A model generated the notes under the pieces. The model saw only the letters and a program-made list of their open reading frames with translations. It had not been told where the DNA came from and did no database searches. From Actinomadura opuntiae (GTDB lineage: Bacteria; Actinomycetota; Actinomycetes; Streptosporangiales; Streptosporangiaceae), in the NCBI RefSeq assembly GCF_030283205.1, contig NZ_JASNWF010000021.1:145565-209564 (forward strand): DNA of 64,000 bases, read 5' to 3'. A program made the translations under genes and the position numbers. Positions 41,838 to 50,489 of this stretch are shown here, in pieces. Positions within the stretch are counted from its first letter, which is position 1; every line of letters starts with the position of its first letter.

Positions 41838-42476
41838 ATGAAGCTCACGGTCTTCGGAGCGACCGGCGGGATCGGCACCCGGCTGGTCCGCCGGGCGCTG
41901 GAGGCGGGCCACGACGTCACCGCCGTCGTGCGCGACCCCGGCAGGATGCCTGCCGGCCTGCGCGAACGCGCGGACGTCGTGCAGGCCGACATCATGGACC
42001 CCGGCGCGATCGAGGAGGCGGTGAAGGGCGCCGACGCCGTCGTCAGCGCCATGGGCCCGCGCGAGTTCGGCCCGACCACCGTCTGCCGGGACAGCTCCAG
42101 GAGCATCATCGCCGCCATGCGGGCGACCGGCGCCGGCCGGTTCCTCATGGTCAGCATGGGCGCGATCGAGGCCATGCCGGGCGACGACCCGTTCACCCGG
42201 TACGTCGTCAAGCCGGTCATTCTCGGCCGGATCCTGCGGCACGGCATCGCCGACATGCGCGTCGCCGAGGCCCAGGTCCGCGACTCCGGGCTCGACTGGA
42301 CGATCGTCCGCCCGCCCCGGCTCATGAACAAGGAGGGCAAGGGCCGCTACCGCCAGGCCGTCGACCGGAGCGTGCCCGGCGGTTACACCATCTCCCGCGA
42401 CGACGTCGCCAAGGCCCTGCTCGACCTCACCGGCGACCTGTCGTCCATCGGCCACGTGGTCTCCATCGCGGGCTGA
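41838..42476 (+). CDS. NAD(P)H-binding SDR-like (NmrA-type) protein
   Basis: 212 aa atypical SDR. Nucleotide motif FGATGGIG at 6-13, then VVSAMGP, a SMGAIEAM region and TIVRPPRLM; the YxxxK catalytic pair of classical SDRs is absent, as usual for NmrA/BVR-B-like proteins. Controlled by the divergent TetR. It may be a quinone or NAD(P)H sensor or reductase; substrate unknown. Confidence 0.85.
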   Translation: MKLTVFGATGGIGTRLVRRALEAGHDVTAVVRDPGRMPAGLRERADVVQADIMDPGAIEEAVKGADAVVSAMGPREFGPTTVCRDSSRSIIAAMRATGAGRFLMVSMGAIEAMPGDDPFTRYVVKPVILGRILRHGIADMRVAEAQVRDSGLDWTIVRPPRLMNKEGKGRYRQAVDRSVPGGYTISRDDVAKALLDLTGDLSSIGHVVSIAG

Positions 42477-42494
42477 CGGCCGGGGACGGGCCCG

Positions 42495-42527
42495 CATGAC
42501 ACCTGTCATGCGGAACGCCTGACAGGC
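42495..42527. promoter_or_regulatory. Two palindromes upstream of two-component operon
   Basis: CATGACA-CC-TGTCATG (42495-42510), perfect 7-nt arms, and GCCTGACAGGC (42517-42527), sharing a TGACA core. They lie about 100-130 bp before the kinase minus-10 (TACAGT, 42626-42631). Possible binding site for the response regulator or another dimeric protein. Confidence 0.5.
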
Positions 42528-42653
42528 GCCGCCCGAACCGGTGACACGCGCTTCTACCGGCGGCCCGCCGCGGCCCGCGACGCTGAGGACATGGACGACA
42601 CCGCCAGCCGTCCCGGCCGCGTCGCTACAGTCGGGGAGAAGGAGGAGCGGGAC

Positions 42654-43982
42654 ATGACGGTCGCGACCACGGCGGATCTGGAAGCGCAGGACACCCGCAG
42701 GTTCGAGCGGTACCGCCGGGTGACGCAGCGCTCGTTCCTGTGCGCGGCCCTCGGGTTCATCGTGCCCGGCCTGGCGGGGATGGCCGCGGCCTACGGCGAC
42801 GGCCGGATCGGCGTCCCGGTCGCCGTCCTCTGCGTCGCGGGCCTCGGCCTGATGACGTGGTACTACATGCGGCTCGTCCGGGCGGGGCTGGAGGGCGGCG
42901 CGTCCCGGCGGGACATCGTGGCCAGCGGCGCGGTGACGGCCGCGCTGAGCCTGATGCTGTTCGCCCACCCGCTGTTCAGCGTCGTCCCCGTCTGCTGGGT
43001 GTCGGCGGTGGTGCTGGCGCCGATGAGCCGCCGCAGGATCGTCGCGCTGTGCGTCGGCACCGGCACGGTCTCGGCGGTCTACGCCACCTTCGCCGCCAGG
43101 CATCTGCACCCCGGCGGCCACATGCCCTGGTACTCGCTGTTCCTGTTCATGGCCGCGCTGTACACGGCCACGTGCGGTCTCGTCGCGTTCGTCAACCGGT
43201 ACCAGCGGCGCATGTGGGACCTGCACCAGGAGACCCACGCGGCGCGTGCCGCGCTCGCCCGGCTCGCCGTCACCGAGGAGCGGCTGCGCTTCTCCCGCGA
43301 CCTGCACGACCTGCTCGGCCACAGCCTGTCGCTGATCGCGGTGAAGAGCGAGCTGGCCATGCGGCTGGCGGAGGCCGACCCGGCCCGGGCCGGCGCCGAG
43401 ATGGCCGACGTGCGGCGCGCCGCCCGCGACGCGCTCCGCGAGGTGCGCGCCGCCGTGCACGGCTACCGCGCCGTCGAGCTGGACGCCGAGCTCGCCGGGG
43501 TGCGAGCGGTGCTGGAGGCCGCCGGGGTGCGCTGCGACGCCGGGGACGTCCCGGACGGCCTTCCGGCCGAGGTCCGCGCGGTGCTCGCCTGGGTGATCCG
43601 GGAAGGCGCCACCAACGTGATCAAGCACAGCGAGGCCCGGCACTGCGCCGTCGCCCTCACCCCGTACGGTGGCTCCGTGGTGCTGGAGATGCGCAACGAC
43701 GGCGTCCGCGGCGGCGCGGCCACCGGCGACGGTGCCGGCGGCGGTGCCGGGCTGACCGGTCTCGCCGAACGCGTCGCCGTCGTCGGCGGCGAGATCACCG
43801 CACGTCGGCACGGCCGCGACGGGTTCCTGCTGCGCGCCGTCGTCCCGCTCCCGCGGCCCGATACGGACGTCCCGTTCGATGACGAGCCCCTGCCCGCCGA
43901 GCCCCTGCCCGCCGAGGACGCGCGGGTCGCGGACGCCGCCCGCGCCGGGACGGCGGCCGTCGCCGAGGGGAGCGGCAGGTGA
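42654..43982 (+). CDS. Sensor histidine kinase, HisKA_3 (DesK/NarL type)
   Basis: 442 aa. About five membrane segments (27-180), then the dimerisation box RFSRDLHDLLGHSLSLIAVK with phosphate-accepting His218, and a HATPase_c domain (REGATNVIKHSEA; GGGAGLTGLAERV). Acidic Pro/Glu-rich tail. ATG 42654 is selected for its AAGGAGGA ribosome site; upstream in-frame ATG 42591 lies before the minus-10 TACAGT. GTGA overlap with the response regulator shows a cognate pair. The signal is unknown. Confidence 0.92.
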   Translation: MTVATTADLEAQDTRRFERYRRVTQRSFLCAALGFIVPGLAGMAAAYGDGRIGVPVAVLCVAGLGLMTWYYMRLVRAGLEGGASRRDIVASGAVTAALSLMLFAHPLFSVVPVCWVSAVVLAPMSRRRIVALCVGTGTVSAVYATFAARHLHPGGHMPWYSLFLFMAALYTATCGLVAFVNRYQRRMWDLHQETHAARAALARLAVTEERLRFSRDLHDLLGHSLSLIAVKSELAMRLAEADPARAGAEMADVRRAARDALREVRAAVHGYRAVELDAELAGVRAVLEAAGVRCDAGDVPDGLPAEVRAVLAWVIREGATNVIKHSEARHCAVALTPYGGSVVLEMRNDGVRGGAATGDGAGGGAGLTGLAERVAVVGGEITARRHGRDGFLLRAVVPLPRPDTDVPFDDEPLPAEPLPAEDARVADAARAGTAAVAEGSGR

Positions 43983-44584
43983 TCCGGATCCTGCTAGCCG
44001 ACGACGAGCACCTCATCCGCGGCGCCGTCGCCGCGCTCCTCGGGCTGGAGCCCGACCTGGACGTCGTCGCGGAGGTCGCCCGGGGCGACGAGGTGGCCCC
44101 GGCCGTCGCCGCGCACGATCCCGACGTCGCCGTCCTCGACATCGACATGCCCGGCGGGGACGGCCTCACCGTCGCCGAGGAGCTGAACTCGGCCGGCGTC
44201 CGCTGCTCGGTCTGCATCCTCACCAGCTTCGGCCGCCCCGGCTACCTGCGCCGCGCCATGGCCGCCGGCGTCCGCGGCTTCGTCGCCAAGGACGCGCCCA
44301 CCCAGGAGCTGGCCGCCGCGATCCGCAAGGTCCACGAGGGCGGCCGGTACCTGGACGCCGAACTCGCTGCGACCGCCATGGCCGCCGGCGACAACCCACT
44401 GACCGAGCGCGAGCGCGAGATCCTCCGCCTCACCGGCGCCGGCACCGAGACCGCGCGCATCGCCGCGCTGCTGCACCTGTCGGAGGGCACCGTCCGCAAC
44501 TACCTGTCCACGGCGATGAGCAAGCTCGGCGAGGGCTCCCGCTTCGCCGCCGTCCGCGCCGCCCAGGAGATGGGCTGGATCTGA
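43979..44584 (+). CDS. LuxR/NarL-type response regulator
   Basis: 201 aa. Receiver domain with Asp8/Asp9 and phosphorylation site Asp54 (VLDIDMPGGDG); C-terminal LuxR HTH (LTEREREILRLTGAGTETAR...LHLSEGTVRNYLS). The GTG start overlaps the kinase stop. It is close to DesR-type regulators that control membrane or ABC exporters, but no such target follows; the adjacent aminotransferase has its own promoter. Confidence 0.92.
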   Translation: MIRILLADDEHLIRGAVAALLGLEPDLDVVAEVARGDEVAPAVAAHDPDVAVLDIDMPGGDGLTVAEELNSAGVRCSVCILTSFGRPGYLRRAMAAGVRGFVAKDAPTQELAAAIRKVHEGGRYLDAELAATAMAAGDNPLTEREREILRLTGAGTETARIAALLHLSEGTVRNYLSTAMSKLGEGSRFAAVRAAQEMGWI

Positions 44585-44594
44585 CCCGCCCCTT

Positions 44595-44600
44595 TAGGGT
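44595..44600 (+). promoter_or_regulatory. Leaderless minus-10 box of aminotransferase gene
   Basis: TAGGGT, 6 nt, GTG 44607. No ribosome site is present in the 22-bp gap after the response regulator. Confidence 0.6.
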
Positions 44601-44606
44601 GGTCCC

Positions 44607-45770
44607 GTGACTGAGCCTCTGGTGCCCCGGATGCGGGAGTTCGGCGAGACGATCTTCGCGGAGATGTCCGCGCTGGCCACGGCCACCGGGTCGATCAACC
44701 TCGGCCAGGGCTTCCCGGACGGGGACGGCCCGGGGGCCATGCTGGACGCGGCGGTCGAGGCGATCCGGTCGGGCGGCAACCAGTACCCGCCGGGGCCGGG
44801 GGTGCCCGAGCTGCGGGAGGCCGTGGCGGCGCAGCGGCTGGAGCGCTACGGGCTGTCCTACGACCCGATGTCGGAGGTGTACGTGACGGTCGGCGCGACG
44901 GAGGGCATCGCCGCGTCGGTGCTCGCGCTGGCCGGGCCGGGTGACGAGGTCATCGTGTTCGAGCCGTACTACGACTCCTACGCCGCCGTGATCGCGCTGG
45001 CCGGGGCCGTCCGCAGGCCCGTCATGCTGCGGCCGGTGGAGGGGCGCTTCACCTTCGACCCGGACGAGCTGCGCGCCGCCGTCGGGCCGCGCACGAAGGC
45101 GGTCCTGGTGAACTCGCCGCACAACCCGGCGGGCACCGTGTTCACGCGCGGCGAACTGGAGGCCATCGCGGCCGTCTGCCGCGAGCACGACCTGGTCGCG
45201 ATCACCGACGAGGTGTACGAGTACCTGACCTTCGACGACACCGAGCACATCCCGCTCGCCACGCTCGACGGGATGCGCGAGCGGACGGTGTCGGTCTCGT
45301 CGGCGGGCAAGACGTTCTCGGCGACCGGCTGGAAGACCGGCTGGGTCACCGCGCCGGCCCGGTACGTGCGGGCCGTCCAGACCGTCAAGCAGTTCCTCAC
45401 CTACGCGGTCAGCGCCCCCTACCAGCGCGCCGCCGCCTACGCGCTGAGCAACGAGATCGCGTGGGTGGCGGAGCTGCGCAAGTCGCTGCAGGCCAAGCGG
45501 GACCGGCTCGTCACCGGGCTGGAGGCCGCCGGCTTCACCGCCTACCGGCCGCAGGGCACCTACTTCGTGCAGGCCGACATCCGGCCGCTCGGCTTCTCCG
45601 ACGGGCTGGAGCTCGCCCGCGCGCTGCCCGCGAAGGCGGGCGTGGTCGCGATCCCGACGCAGGTGTTCTACGACCACGTCGAAGCGGGTGCGCATTTCGT
45701 CCGGTTCGCGTTCTGCAAGAAGGACGAGGTCATCGACGAGGCCGTGGAGCGCCTCCGGCGGCTCGCCTGA
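44607..45770 (+). CDS. PLP aminotransferase class I/II (DapC/kynurenine-aminotransferase-like)
   Basis: 387 aa. PLP features: NLGQGFPDGDGP near the start, VTVGATEGIAA, NSPHNPAGTVF, ITDEVYEYLTF and the Schiff-base Lys235 in SSAGKTFSATGWKTGW. The sequence fits the actinobacterial group annotated N-succinyldiaminopimelate aminotransferase (DapC), also related to glutamine/kynurenine transaminases; the exact substrate cannot be read off. Monocistronic, with its own leaderless promoter and a hairpin at 45776-45802. Confidence 0.85.
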   Translation: MTEPLVPRMREFGETIFAEMSALATATGSINLGQGFPDGDGPGAMLDAAVEAIRSGGNQYPPGPGVPELREAVAAQRLERYGLSYDPMSEVYVTVGATEGIAASVLALAGPGDEVIVFEPYYDSYAAVIALAGAVRRPVMLRPVEGRFTFDPDELRAAVGPRTKAVLVNSPHNPAGTVFTRGELEAIAAVCREHDLVAITDEVYEYLTFDDTEHIPLATLDGMRERTVSVSSAGKTFSATGWKTGWVTAPARYVRAVQTVKQFLTYAVSAPYQRAAAYALSNEIAWVAELRKSLQAKRDRLVTGLEAAGFTAYRPQGTYFVQADIRPLGFSDGLELARALPAKAGVVAIPTQVFYDHVEAGAHFVRFAFCKKDEVIDEAVERLRRLA

Positions 45771-45775
45771 ATTTC

Positions 45776-45802
45776 CGGGGCGCCGCTGTAAACACCGCCC
45801 CG
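45776..45802 (+). terminator. Hairpin after aminotransferase gene
   Basis: CGGGGCG (45776-45782) and CGCCCCG (45796-45802) with a 13-nt loop, right after the stop. A short terminator-like stem without U-tract, close to the sigma-factor promoter region. Confidence 0.4.
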
Positions 45803-45846
45803 CGGCCGGGATTACGTCACGACACCCGATCCCGACTGGAGTGCTC

Positions 45847-46407
45847 GTGGATGATCCCGAAACACGGTTCACCCGGCTGTACGACGAGAACCACCGGCGC
45901 GTCCTGGCGTACGCGCTGGCACACGCCGAGCCGCACACCGCCGAGGACATCGCGGGGGAGACGTTCCTGATCGCCTGGCGGCGGCTGGACGAGGTCCGCG
46001 ACCCGGCGCTGCCGTGGCTGCTCGCGGTCGCCCGGAACCTGCTGCACAAGCAGCGCGACCGGGGCCGCCGCGGACGCGACCTCGCCGAGCGGATCAGGAC
46101 GCTCACCACGCCCCGCGACCTCGCCGCCTGGGACGTGGCCGAACGGGTGGTGGAGCGCGAGACCGCGCTCGCCGCCGTCGCCGCGCTGCCCGAACGCGAC
46201 CTCGAGGTGCTCGCGCTCGTCAACTGGCACGGCCTGGACACCCGGCAGGCCGCGCGCGTGCTGGGGTGCTCGGCCCCGGCGTTCGCCGTCCGCCTGCACC
46301 GCGCCCGCAAGCGCCTCGCCCGCGCCCTGGACGCGGCCGGGGCCGGGGACGAACCGGTCCGCGCGTCCCGTTCCGAGCTGCCCGTCGCCGGAGAGGCGGC
46401 CCGATGA
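45847..46407 (+). CDS. ECF-type RNA polymerase sigma factor
   Basis: 186 aa. Sigma70 region 2 (RFTRLYDENHRRVLAYALAH...AEDIAGETFLIAWRRLDEV, about 7-55) and region 4 (LAAVAALPERDLEVLALVNWHGLDTRQAARVLG...VRLHRARKRL). GTG 45847 with GGAG 6 nt upstream. ATGA overlap with a CU044_5270 membrane protein, the usual partner; together they resemble a sigma/anti-sigma-like pair that responds to envelope stress, though the partner lacks a known zinc anti-sigma motif. Confidence 0.9.
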   Translation: MDDPETRFTRLYDENHRRVLAYALAHAEPHTAEDIAGETFLIAWRRLDEVRDPALPWLLAVARNLLHKQRDRGRRGRDLAERIRTLTTPRDLAAWDVAERVVERETALAAVAALPERDLEVLALVNWHGLDTRQAARVLGCSAPAFAVRLHRARKRLARALDAAGAGDEPVRASRSELPVAGEAAR

Positions 46408-47564
46408 TCCCCGGAGAGAAGATGAACGACACCGACACCGCCTTCCGGGCGCTGAAGCCCGCCGCGCTGGACGAGCTGGCCGCCGACGCGCACGACCGGG
46501 TCCGCGACGCCGAACTCGCCCGGATCATGCGAGCCTCCGCCGAGCCCGCGCCCGTCCCGCGCGCCGTCACGCGGCGGAGCAGGCGTCCGCTGCTGCTCGT
46601 CGCCGGAGTCGCGGCCGCCGCGTGCGCCGTGGCGGGCGGCGTGGCCGTCACCGGCGGGGACGGCGGCCACACGGGACGCCACGCGCCCTCCGCACAGTCG
46701 TCACCGGTCGACGCGCGCAAGTTCCTGCTGGCCAGCGCGCGGACGGCCGAGCGCGCCCCGGCCCGTCCCGGCCGCTACTGGTACACGAACGAGGTGACGT
46801 CCGAGTACCACACCAAGGAGGAGGCGGACTCCCTGCGCAAGCGCCAGGAGAAGGGCAGGGCGGTGCGCGGTGCGAAGTCGCCGGCGCCCGCCGCGGCGAA
46901 GGGCGGCGACACACCCCGGTTCGCGTACTCCCTGGTCACGGGGCAGGAGAGCTGGCTGTCGCGGACGGGCCGCGACCGGTCCCGGACGATCACCGGGATC
47001 GGCGCGCGGACGAGCTTCCCCACCCCGGCGGACCGGGCCGCCTGGCGCCGGGCGGGCTCGCCGGACCTGCTCTCGAGCTACGGCCCCGGCGGGGTCAGCA
47101 ACTATGACCATCCGCTGCGCTACCAGATCGGCGACGTGCAGGTCACGACCGCCGGCCTGCTGAAACTGCCCGTGACGGCGGACGCGCTCGGCGCCGAGAT
47201 GCGCCGCCGCCACGGCGCCGACGCGCGCAAGCGCTCCGGCGTCGGCTCCTACGCGGACTACCTCTGGTGGACGGCGCAGGACCTGCTGGCCGGGCCGATC
47301 ACGCCGGGCACGAAGGCGGCGCTGTACCGGCTCCTCGCCGACCAGCCGGGCATCCGGTCGGAAGGCGCGGCGACCGACCGGCTGGGCCGCAGGGGCGTGG
47401 CGGTCTCGAGGGCCGAGGGGACGGGGCACCGGCGGCTGATCATCGACCCGAAGACGGCGGAGCTGCTCGCGGACGAGTACTTCAGGGGCCCGGGGAGCAC
47501 GCCGTCCCTGTCGATGACCTACAAGGCGATGGGCTGGGTGGACTCGCTGGACGACCGGCCCTGA
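46404..47564 (+). CDS. CU044_5270 family protein, sigma-factor partner
   Basis: 386 aa. Short cytoplasmic N-terminus (about 1-60, ELAADAHDRVRDAELARIM), one membrane helix (LLLVAGVAAAACAVAGGVAVTGG), then a large extracytoplasmic domain with SPVDARKFLLASARTAERAP, typical of CU044_5270 proteins that follow ECF sigma genes in actinobacteria. Probably binds and controls the sigma factor, but the mechanism is unknown. ATG 46404 overlaps the sigma stop; ATG 46422 with GGAGAGAAG is an alternative. Confidence 0.85.
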   Translation: MIPGEKMNDTDTAFRALKPAALDELAADAHDRVRDAELARIMRASAEPAPVPRAVTRRSRRPLLLVAGVAAAACAVAGGVAVTGGDGGHTGRHAPSAQSSPVDARKFLLASARTAERAPARPGRYWYTNEVTSEYHTKEEADSLRKRQEKGRAVRGAKSPAPAAAKGGDTPRFAYSLVTGQESWLSRTGRDRSRTITGIGARTSFPTPADRAAWRRAGSPDLLSSYGPGGVSNYDHPLRYQIGDVQVTTAGLLKLPVTADALGAEMRRRHGADARKRSGVGSYADYLWWTAQDLLAGPITPGTKAALYRLLADQPGIRSEGAATDRLGRRGVAVSRAEGTGHRRLIIDPKTAELLADEYFRGPGSTPSLSMTYKAMGWVDSLDDRP

Positions 47565-47584
47565 CCGGGCGGAGATTGCCGAAC

Positions 47585-47626
47585 GGGCGGCGCTCCTTGG
47601 GCTGGTTTCGCCCATGAGCGCCGCCC
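47585..47626 (+). terminator. Strong hairpin terminator after CU044_5270 gene
   Basis: GGGCGGCGCTC (47585-47595) and GAGCGCCGCCC (47616-47626), 11-nt perfect arms, with an inner stem TGGGC/GCCCA in the loop. It separates the sigma operon from the amidohydrolase gene. Confidence 0.65.
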
Positions 47627-47697
47627 GCCGCGCGGTTAGCGTTCGGGCCGTGAGCCGGGGTAGGGACCGGTCAGCAGAGCAGCCGAGGAGCGATGAC

Positions 47698-48804
47698 GTG
47701 CCCGAACCGATCGAAGTCCGCAAGATCCCCATCGAGAGCGTGACCGACGCGTCCGGGCTGGCCCGGCTGATCGACGACGGCGTGCTGGAGGCCGACCGGG
47801 TCCTGGCGGTGGTCGGGAAGACCGAGGGCAACGGCGGCGTCAACGACTACACGCGGCTGCTGGCCGACCGCGCGTTCCGCGAGGTGCTGATCGCCAGGGG
47901 CACCCGGCCGGCGGAGGAGGTCGCACGCGTCCCGCTGGTGTGGTCGGGCGGCACCGACGGGGTGCTGAGCCCGCACGCGACCGTCTTCGCCACCGTCGAC
48001 CCGGCGGGCGCGCCCGCGTCGGACGAGCCGCGGCTGTCGGTCGGCGTCGCGATGAGCGAGGTGATCCTGCCCGAGGACATCGGCCGTCCGGCGATGGTGG
48101 AGACGGTCGCCGCGGGCGTCCGCGACGCGATGAAGACCGCCGGGATCGACGACCCCGCCGACGTCCACTACGTGCAGACCAAGACGCCGCTGCTCACCCT
48201 CGACACCATCAACGACGCCAAGTCGCGCGGCCGCGACGTCGTCACCGAGGACACCCTCAAGTCGATGGACGTCTCCAACTCGACCACCGCGCTCGGCATC
48301 GCCGTCGCGCTCGGCGAGATCGAGACGCCGTCGGCCGAGCAGATCCACAAGGACCTGTCGCTGTTCTCCTCGGTGGCGTCGTGCTCGTCCGGCGTCGAAC
48401 TGGACCGGGCGCAGATCGTCGTCGTCGGCAACGTGCGCGGCATCGGCGGCCGGTACCGGGCGGGGCACGGTGTGATGAAGGACGCACTCGACGCCGACGG
48501 CATCTGGGACGCGATCCGCTCGACCGGCCTCGACCTGCCCGAGAGGCCACGCGCGTCCGACCTCGGCGACCGGCTCGTCAACGTGTTCGTCAAGTGCGAG
48601 GCGGACCCGTCCGGGTCGGTGCGGGGACGCCGCAACATCATGCTGGACGACTCCGACGTGCACTGGCACCGGCAGATCAAGGCGTGCGTCGGCGGCGTCG
48701 CCGCGTCCGTCACCGGCGACCCGGCGGTGTTCGTGTCGGTCGCGGCGGTGCACCAGGGCCCGTCCGGCGGCGGCACCGTCGCCGCCATCGCCGACCTGGG
48801 CTGA
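47698..48804 (+). CDS. Ring-opening amidohydrolase (barbiturase/cyanuric acid hydrolase family)
   Basis: 368 aa, the standard length. The fold has three repeats, each supplying a Ser and a Lys: Lys41/Ser83 (VVGKTEG; SGGTDG), Lys162/Ser231 (VQTKTPLL; SCSSGVELD), Lys299/Ser356 (FVKCEA; HQGPSGGG). All three pairs appear present, so the enzyme should open a ring amide: barbiturate to ureidomalonate or cyanurate to carboxybiuret. Sequence alone does not separate these. GTG 47698 has GAGGAG 7 nt upstream. With codA and a MatB-like ligase nearby, barbiturate from oxidised uracil is an attractive substrate. Confidence 0.85.
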   Translation: MPEPIEVRKIPIESVTDASGLARLIDDGVLEADRVLAVVGKTEGNGGVNDYTRLLADRAFREVLIARGTRPAEEVARVPLVWSGGTDGVLSPHATVFATVDPAGAPASDEPRLSVGVAMSEVILPEDIGRPAMVETVAAGVRDAMKTAGIDDPADVHYVQTKTPLLTLDTINDAKSRGRDVVTEDTLKSMDVSNSTTALGIAVALGEIETPSAEQIHKDLSLFSSVASCSSGVELDRAQIVVVGNVRGIGGRYRAGHGVMKDALDADGIWDAIRSTGLDLPERPRASDLGDRLVNVFVKCEADPSGSVRGRRNIMLDDSDVHWHRQIKACVGGVAASVTGDPAVFVSVAAVHQGPSGGGTVAAIADLG

Positions 48805-48872
48805 CCCGCCGCCCGGCGACCTTGATCGCGGAGAGTATCCGAATCGGTACCCACGGCACTCGCCGGAGGCTA

Positions 48873-48878
48873 TAGCCT
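48873..48878 (+). promoter_or_regulatory. Leaderless minus-10 box of sseB-like gene
   Basis: TAGCCT, 7 nt, GTG 48886; identical hexamer and spacing to the moxR promoter at 3127. Confidence 0.6.
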
Positions 48879-48885
48879 TCCTGCC

Positions 48886-49584
48886 GTGTCCGGACTGACC
48901 ATTCCCGAACCCCAGTTCCCCGGGGACGACGGCGGCGCCGATCCCCGGCTGTGCGAGGCCCTCGCCGGATACGCGGCCGGGCGCGTCGGCCAGCACACGG
49001 TGCTGCGGCGGCTGCAGAGCACCCGGCTGCTCGTGCCGATCGTCGCCGTCCTCACCGAGGAGGAGGAGACCGAACCCGGCGAGCCGCGCCGGGAGAAGTC
49101 CAGCGACATGGCGCTGCCCACGCTGATCGGCGACGACGGCCGGCGCGGCGTGCTCGGTTTCACCTGCATGGACACGATGAAGGCGTGGCGCGCCGACGCC
49201 CGTCCGGTCGCGGTCCGCGCCGGCGACGCCTGCCGCGCCGCCCTCGACGAGGGCGCGGACGCGCTGGTCGTCGACGTGGCGGGTCCCGTCCCGTTCGCGG
49301 TCGAGGGGCTGCGGCTGCACCTGCTCGCCGAGGGGCGGCCCGTCCCGCCGCCGCACGAGGACCCCGACGTGCTCGCCGCCGTCGAGGCGGCGTTCGGCCA
49401 CGACCAGGCCGTCACCGGGGTCCGGCTCACCGAGGGCACGTCCGCGGAGCTGGCCGTCCGGTTCGCGGTGGTGCCCGGGCACGACGAGCGCGTCACGGTG
49501 CAGCGGGTCTCGGACCGGCTCGCCGAGGTGCTGCGCGGCCGGATCGTCGGCGGCGTCGAGCTGAGCGTCGTCCGGCGCGGCTGA
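48886..49584 (+). CDS. SseB-domain protein
   Basis: 232 aa. Residues about 20-130 match the SseB N-terminal domain (RLLVPIVAVLTEEE, SSDMALPTLIGDDGRRGVLGFT, DALVVDVAGP). The C-terminal part is a second alpha/beta region with no name. SseB here is not the secretion protein of Salmonella; the actinobacterial family is common and of unknown role. Own leaderless promoter. Confidence 0.85.
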   Translation: MSGLTIPEPQFPGDDGGADPRLCEALAGYAAGRVGQHTVLRRLQSTRLLVPIVAVLTEEEETEPGEPRREKSSDMALPTLIGDDGRRGVLGFTCMDTMKAWRADARPVAVRAGDACRAALDEGADALVVDVAGPVPFAVEGLRLHLLAEGRPVPPPHEDPDVLAAVEAAFGHDQAVTGVRLTEGTSAELAVRFAVVPGHDERVTVQRVSDRLAEVLRGRIVGGVELSVVRRG

Positions 49585-49635
49585 CGGCCGGAAAACCGCT
49601 GGCGCCCGGCGGCGCGCCGTCGGCATCCTGGGCCG

Positions 49636-50391
49636 ATGCGCGAGTTCGATCTTGACGCCTTCGTCGCGGACGGCTTCGTCCGGGTGGAGGGGGCGTTCTC
49701 CCGGGAGCTGGCCGCCGAGTGCCGCGCGATCCTCTGGCGCGACACCGGCTGCGACCCCGACGACCGCTCGACCTGGACGCGACCGGTCGTCCGGCTCGGC
49801 GGGTACGGGCAGCCGCCGTTCAGGGCCGCCGCGAACACGCCGCGCCTGCACGCCGCCTACGACGCGGTCGCGGGGAAGGGCGCGTGGGAGGCGCCGGGCG
49901 GCCTCGGGACGTTCCCGGTCCGGTTCCCCAGCGACGAGGAGCCGGGCGACGACGGCTGGCACATCGACGCGAGCTTCCCAGGCGACGACCCGTCCGACTT
50001 CATGGGCTACCGCGTGAACCTCGCGTCCAAGGGGCGCGCGCTGCTGATGCTGTTCCTCTTCTCGGACGTGGGCGACGACGACGCGCCCACCCGCATCCGC
50101 GTCGGCTCCCACCTGGACGTACCGCCGATCCTGGAACCGGCGGGCGACGCGGGCCTCGGCTTCATGGAAATCGCCGGGAAGGCCGTCCCCGCGTCCGAGC
50201 ACCGTCCCGTCGCGCTCGCGACCGGCCGCGCCGGCGACGTGTACCTCTGCCACCCGTTCCTCGTGCACGCGGCCCAGCCGCACCACGGCACGCAGGTCAA
50301 GTTCATGGCGCAGCCGCCGCTGCCCCCATCGGGGCCGCTGCCGGAGACGTCCCCGGTGCGGACGGCGATCCAGCGAGGTCTCGGCCGCTGA
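49636..50391 (+). CDS. Phytanoyl-CoA dioxygenase (PhyH) family protein
   Basis: 251 aa, cupin-fold Fe(II)/2-oxoglutarate oxygenase. Metal facial triad: His109 and Asp111 in GWHIDAS, distal His211 in FLVHAAQPHHG. DPSDFMGYRVNL and IRVGSHLDVPP are typical PhyH segments. It hydroxylates an unknown small substrate. There is no clear ribosome site; a CATCCT box 6 nt before the ATG may be a weak leaderless promoter. Confidence 0.85.
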   Translation: MREFDLDAFVADGFVRVEGAFSRELAAECRAILWRDTGCDPDDRSTWTRPVVRLGGYGQPPFRAAANTPRLHAAYDAVAGKGAWEAPGGLGTFPVRFPSDEEPGDDGWHIDASFPGDDPSDFMGYRVNLASKGRALLMLFLFSDVGDDDAPTRIRVGSHLDVPPILEPAGDAGLGFMEIAGKAVPASEHRPVALATGRAGDVYLCHPFLVHAAQPHHGTQVKFMAQPPLPPSGPLPETSPVRTAIQRGLGR

Positions 50392-50476
50392 CGCACCGGC
50401 CGTGATCGGGGGCGCGAGATCGCCTGGCTGGCCTCTCAGATGCTGGACGCCGTCACGGGCGGGGGTGCGGAGTCAA

Positions 50477-50482
50477 TAGGAT
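50477..50482 (+). promoter_or_regulatory. Leaderless minus-10 box of aroC
   Basis: TAGGAT, 7 nt, ATG 50490. It decides for MLRWLTAGESHG over an in-frame GTG two codons upstream. Confidence 0.6.
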
Positions 50483-50489
50483 CGTGCGC

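Noticed and set aside
42591..42653. ATG 42591 as start of the histidine kinase
   Set aside because: Lies upstream of the minus-10 TACAGT and of the ribosome site that serves ATG 42654.
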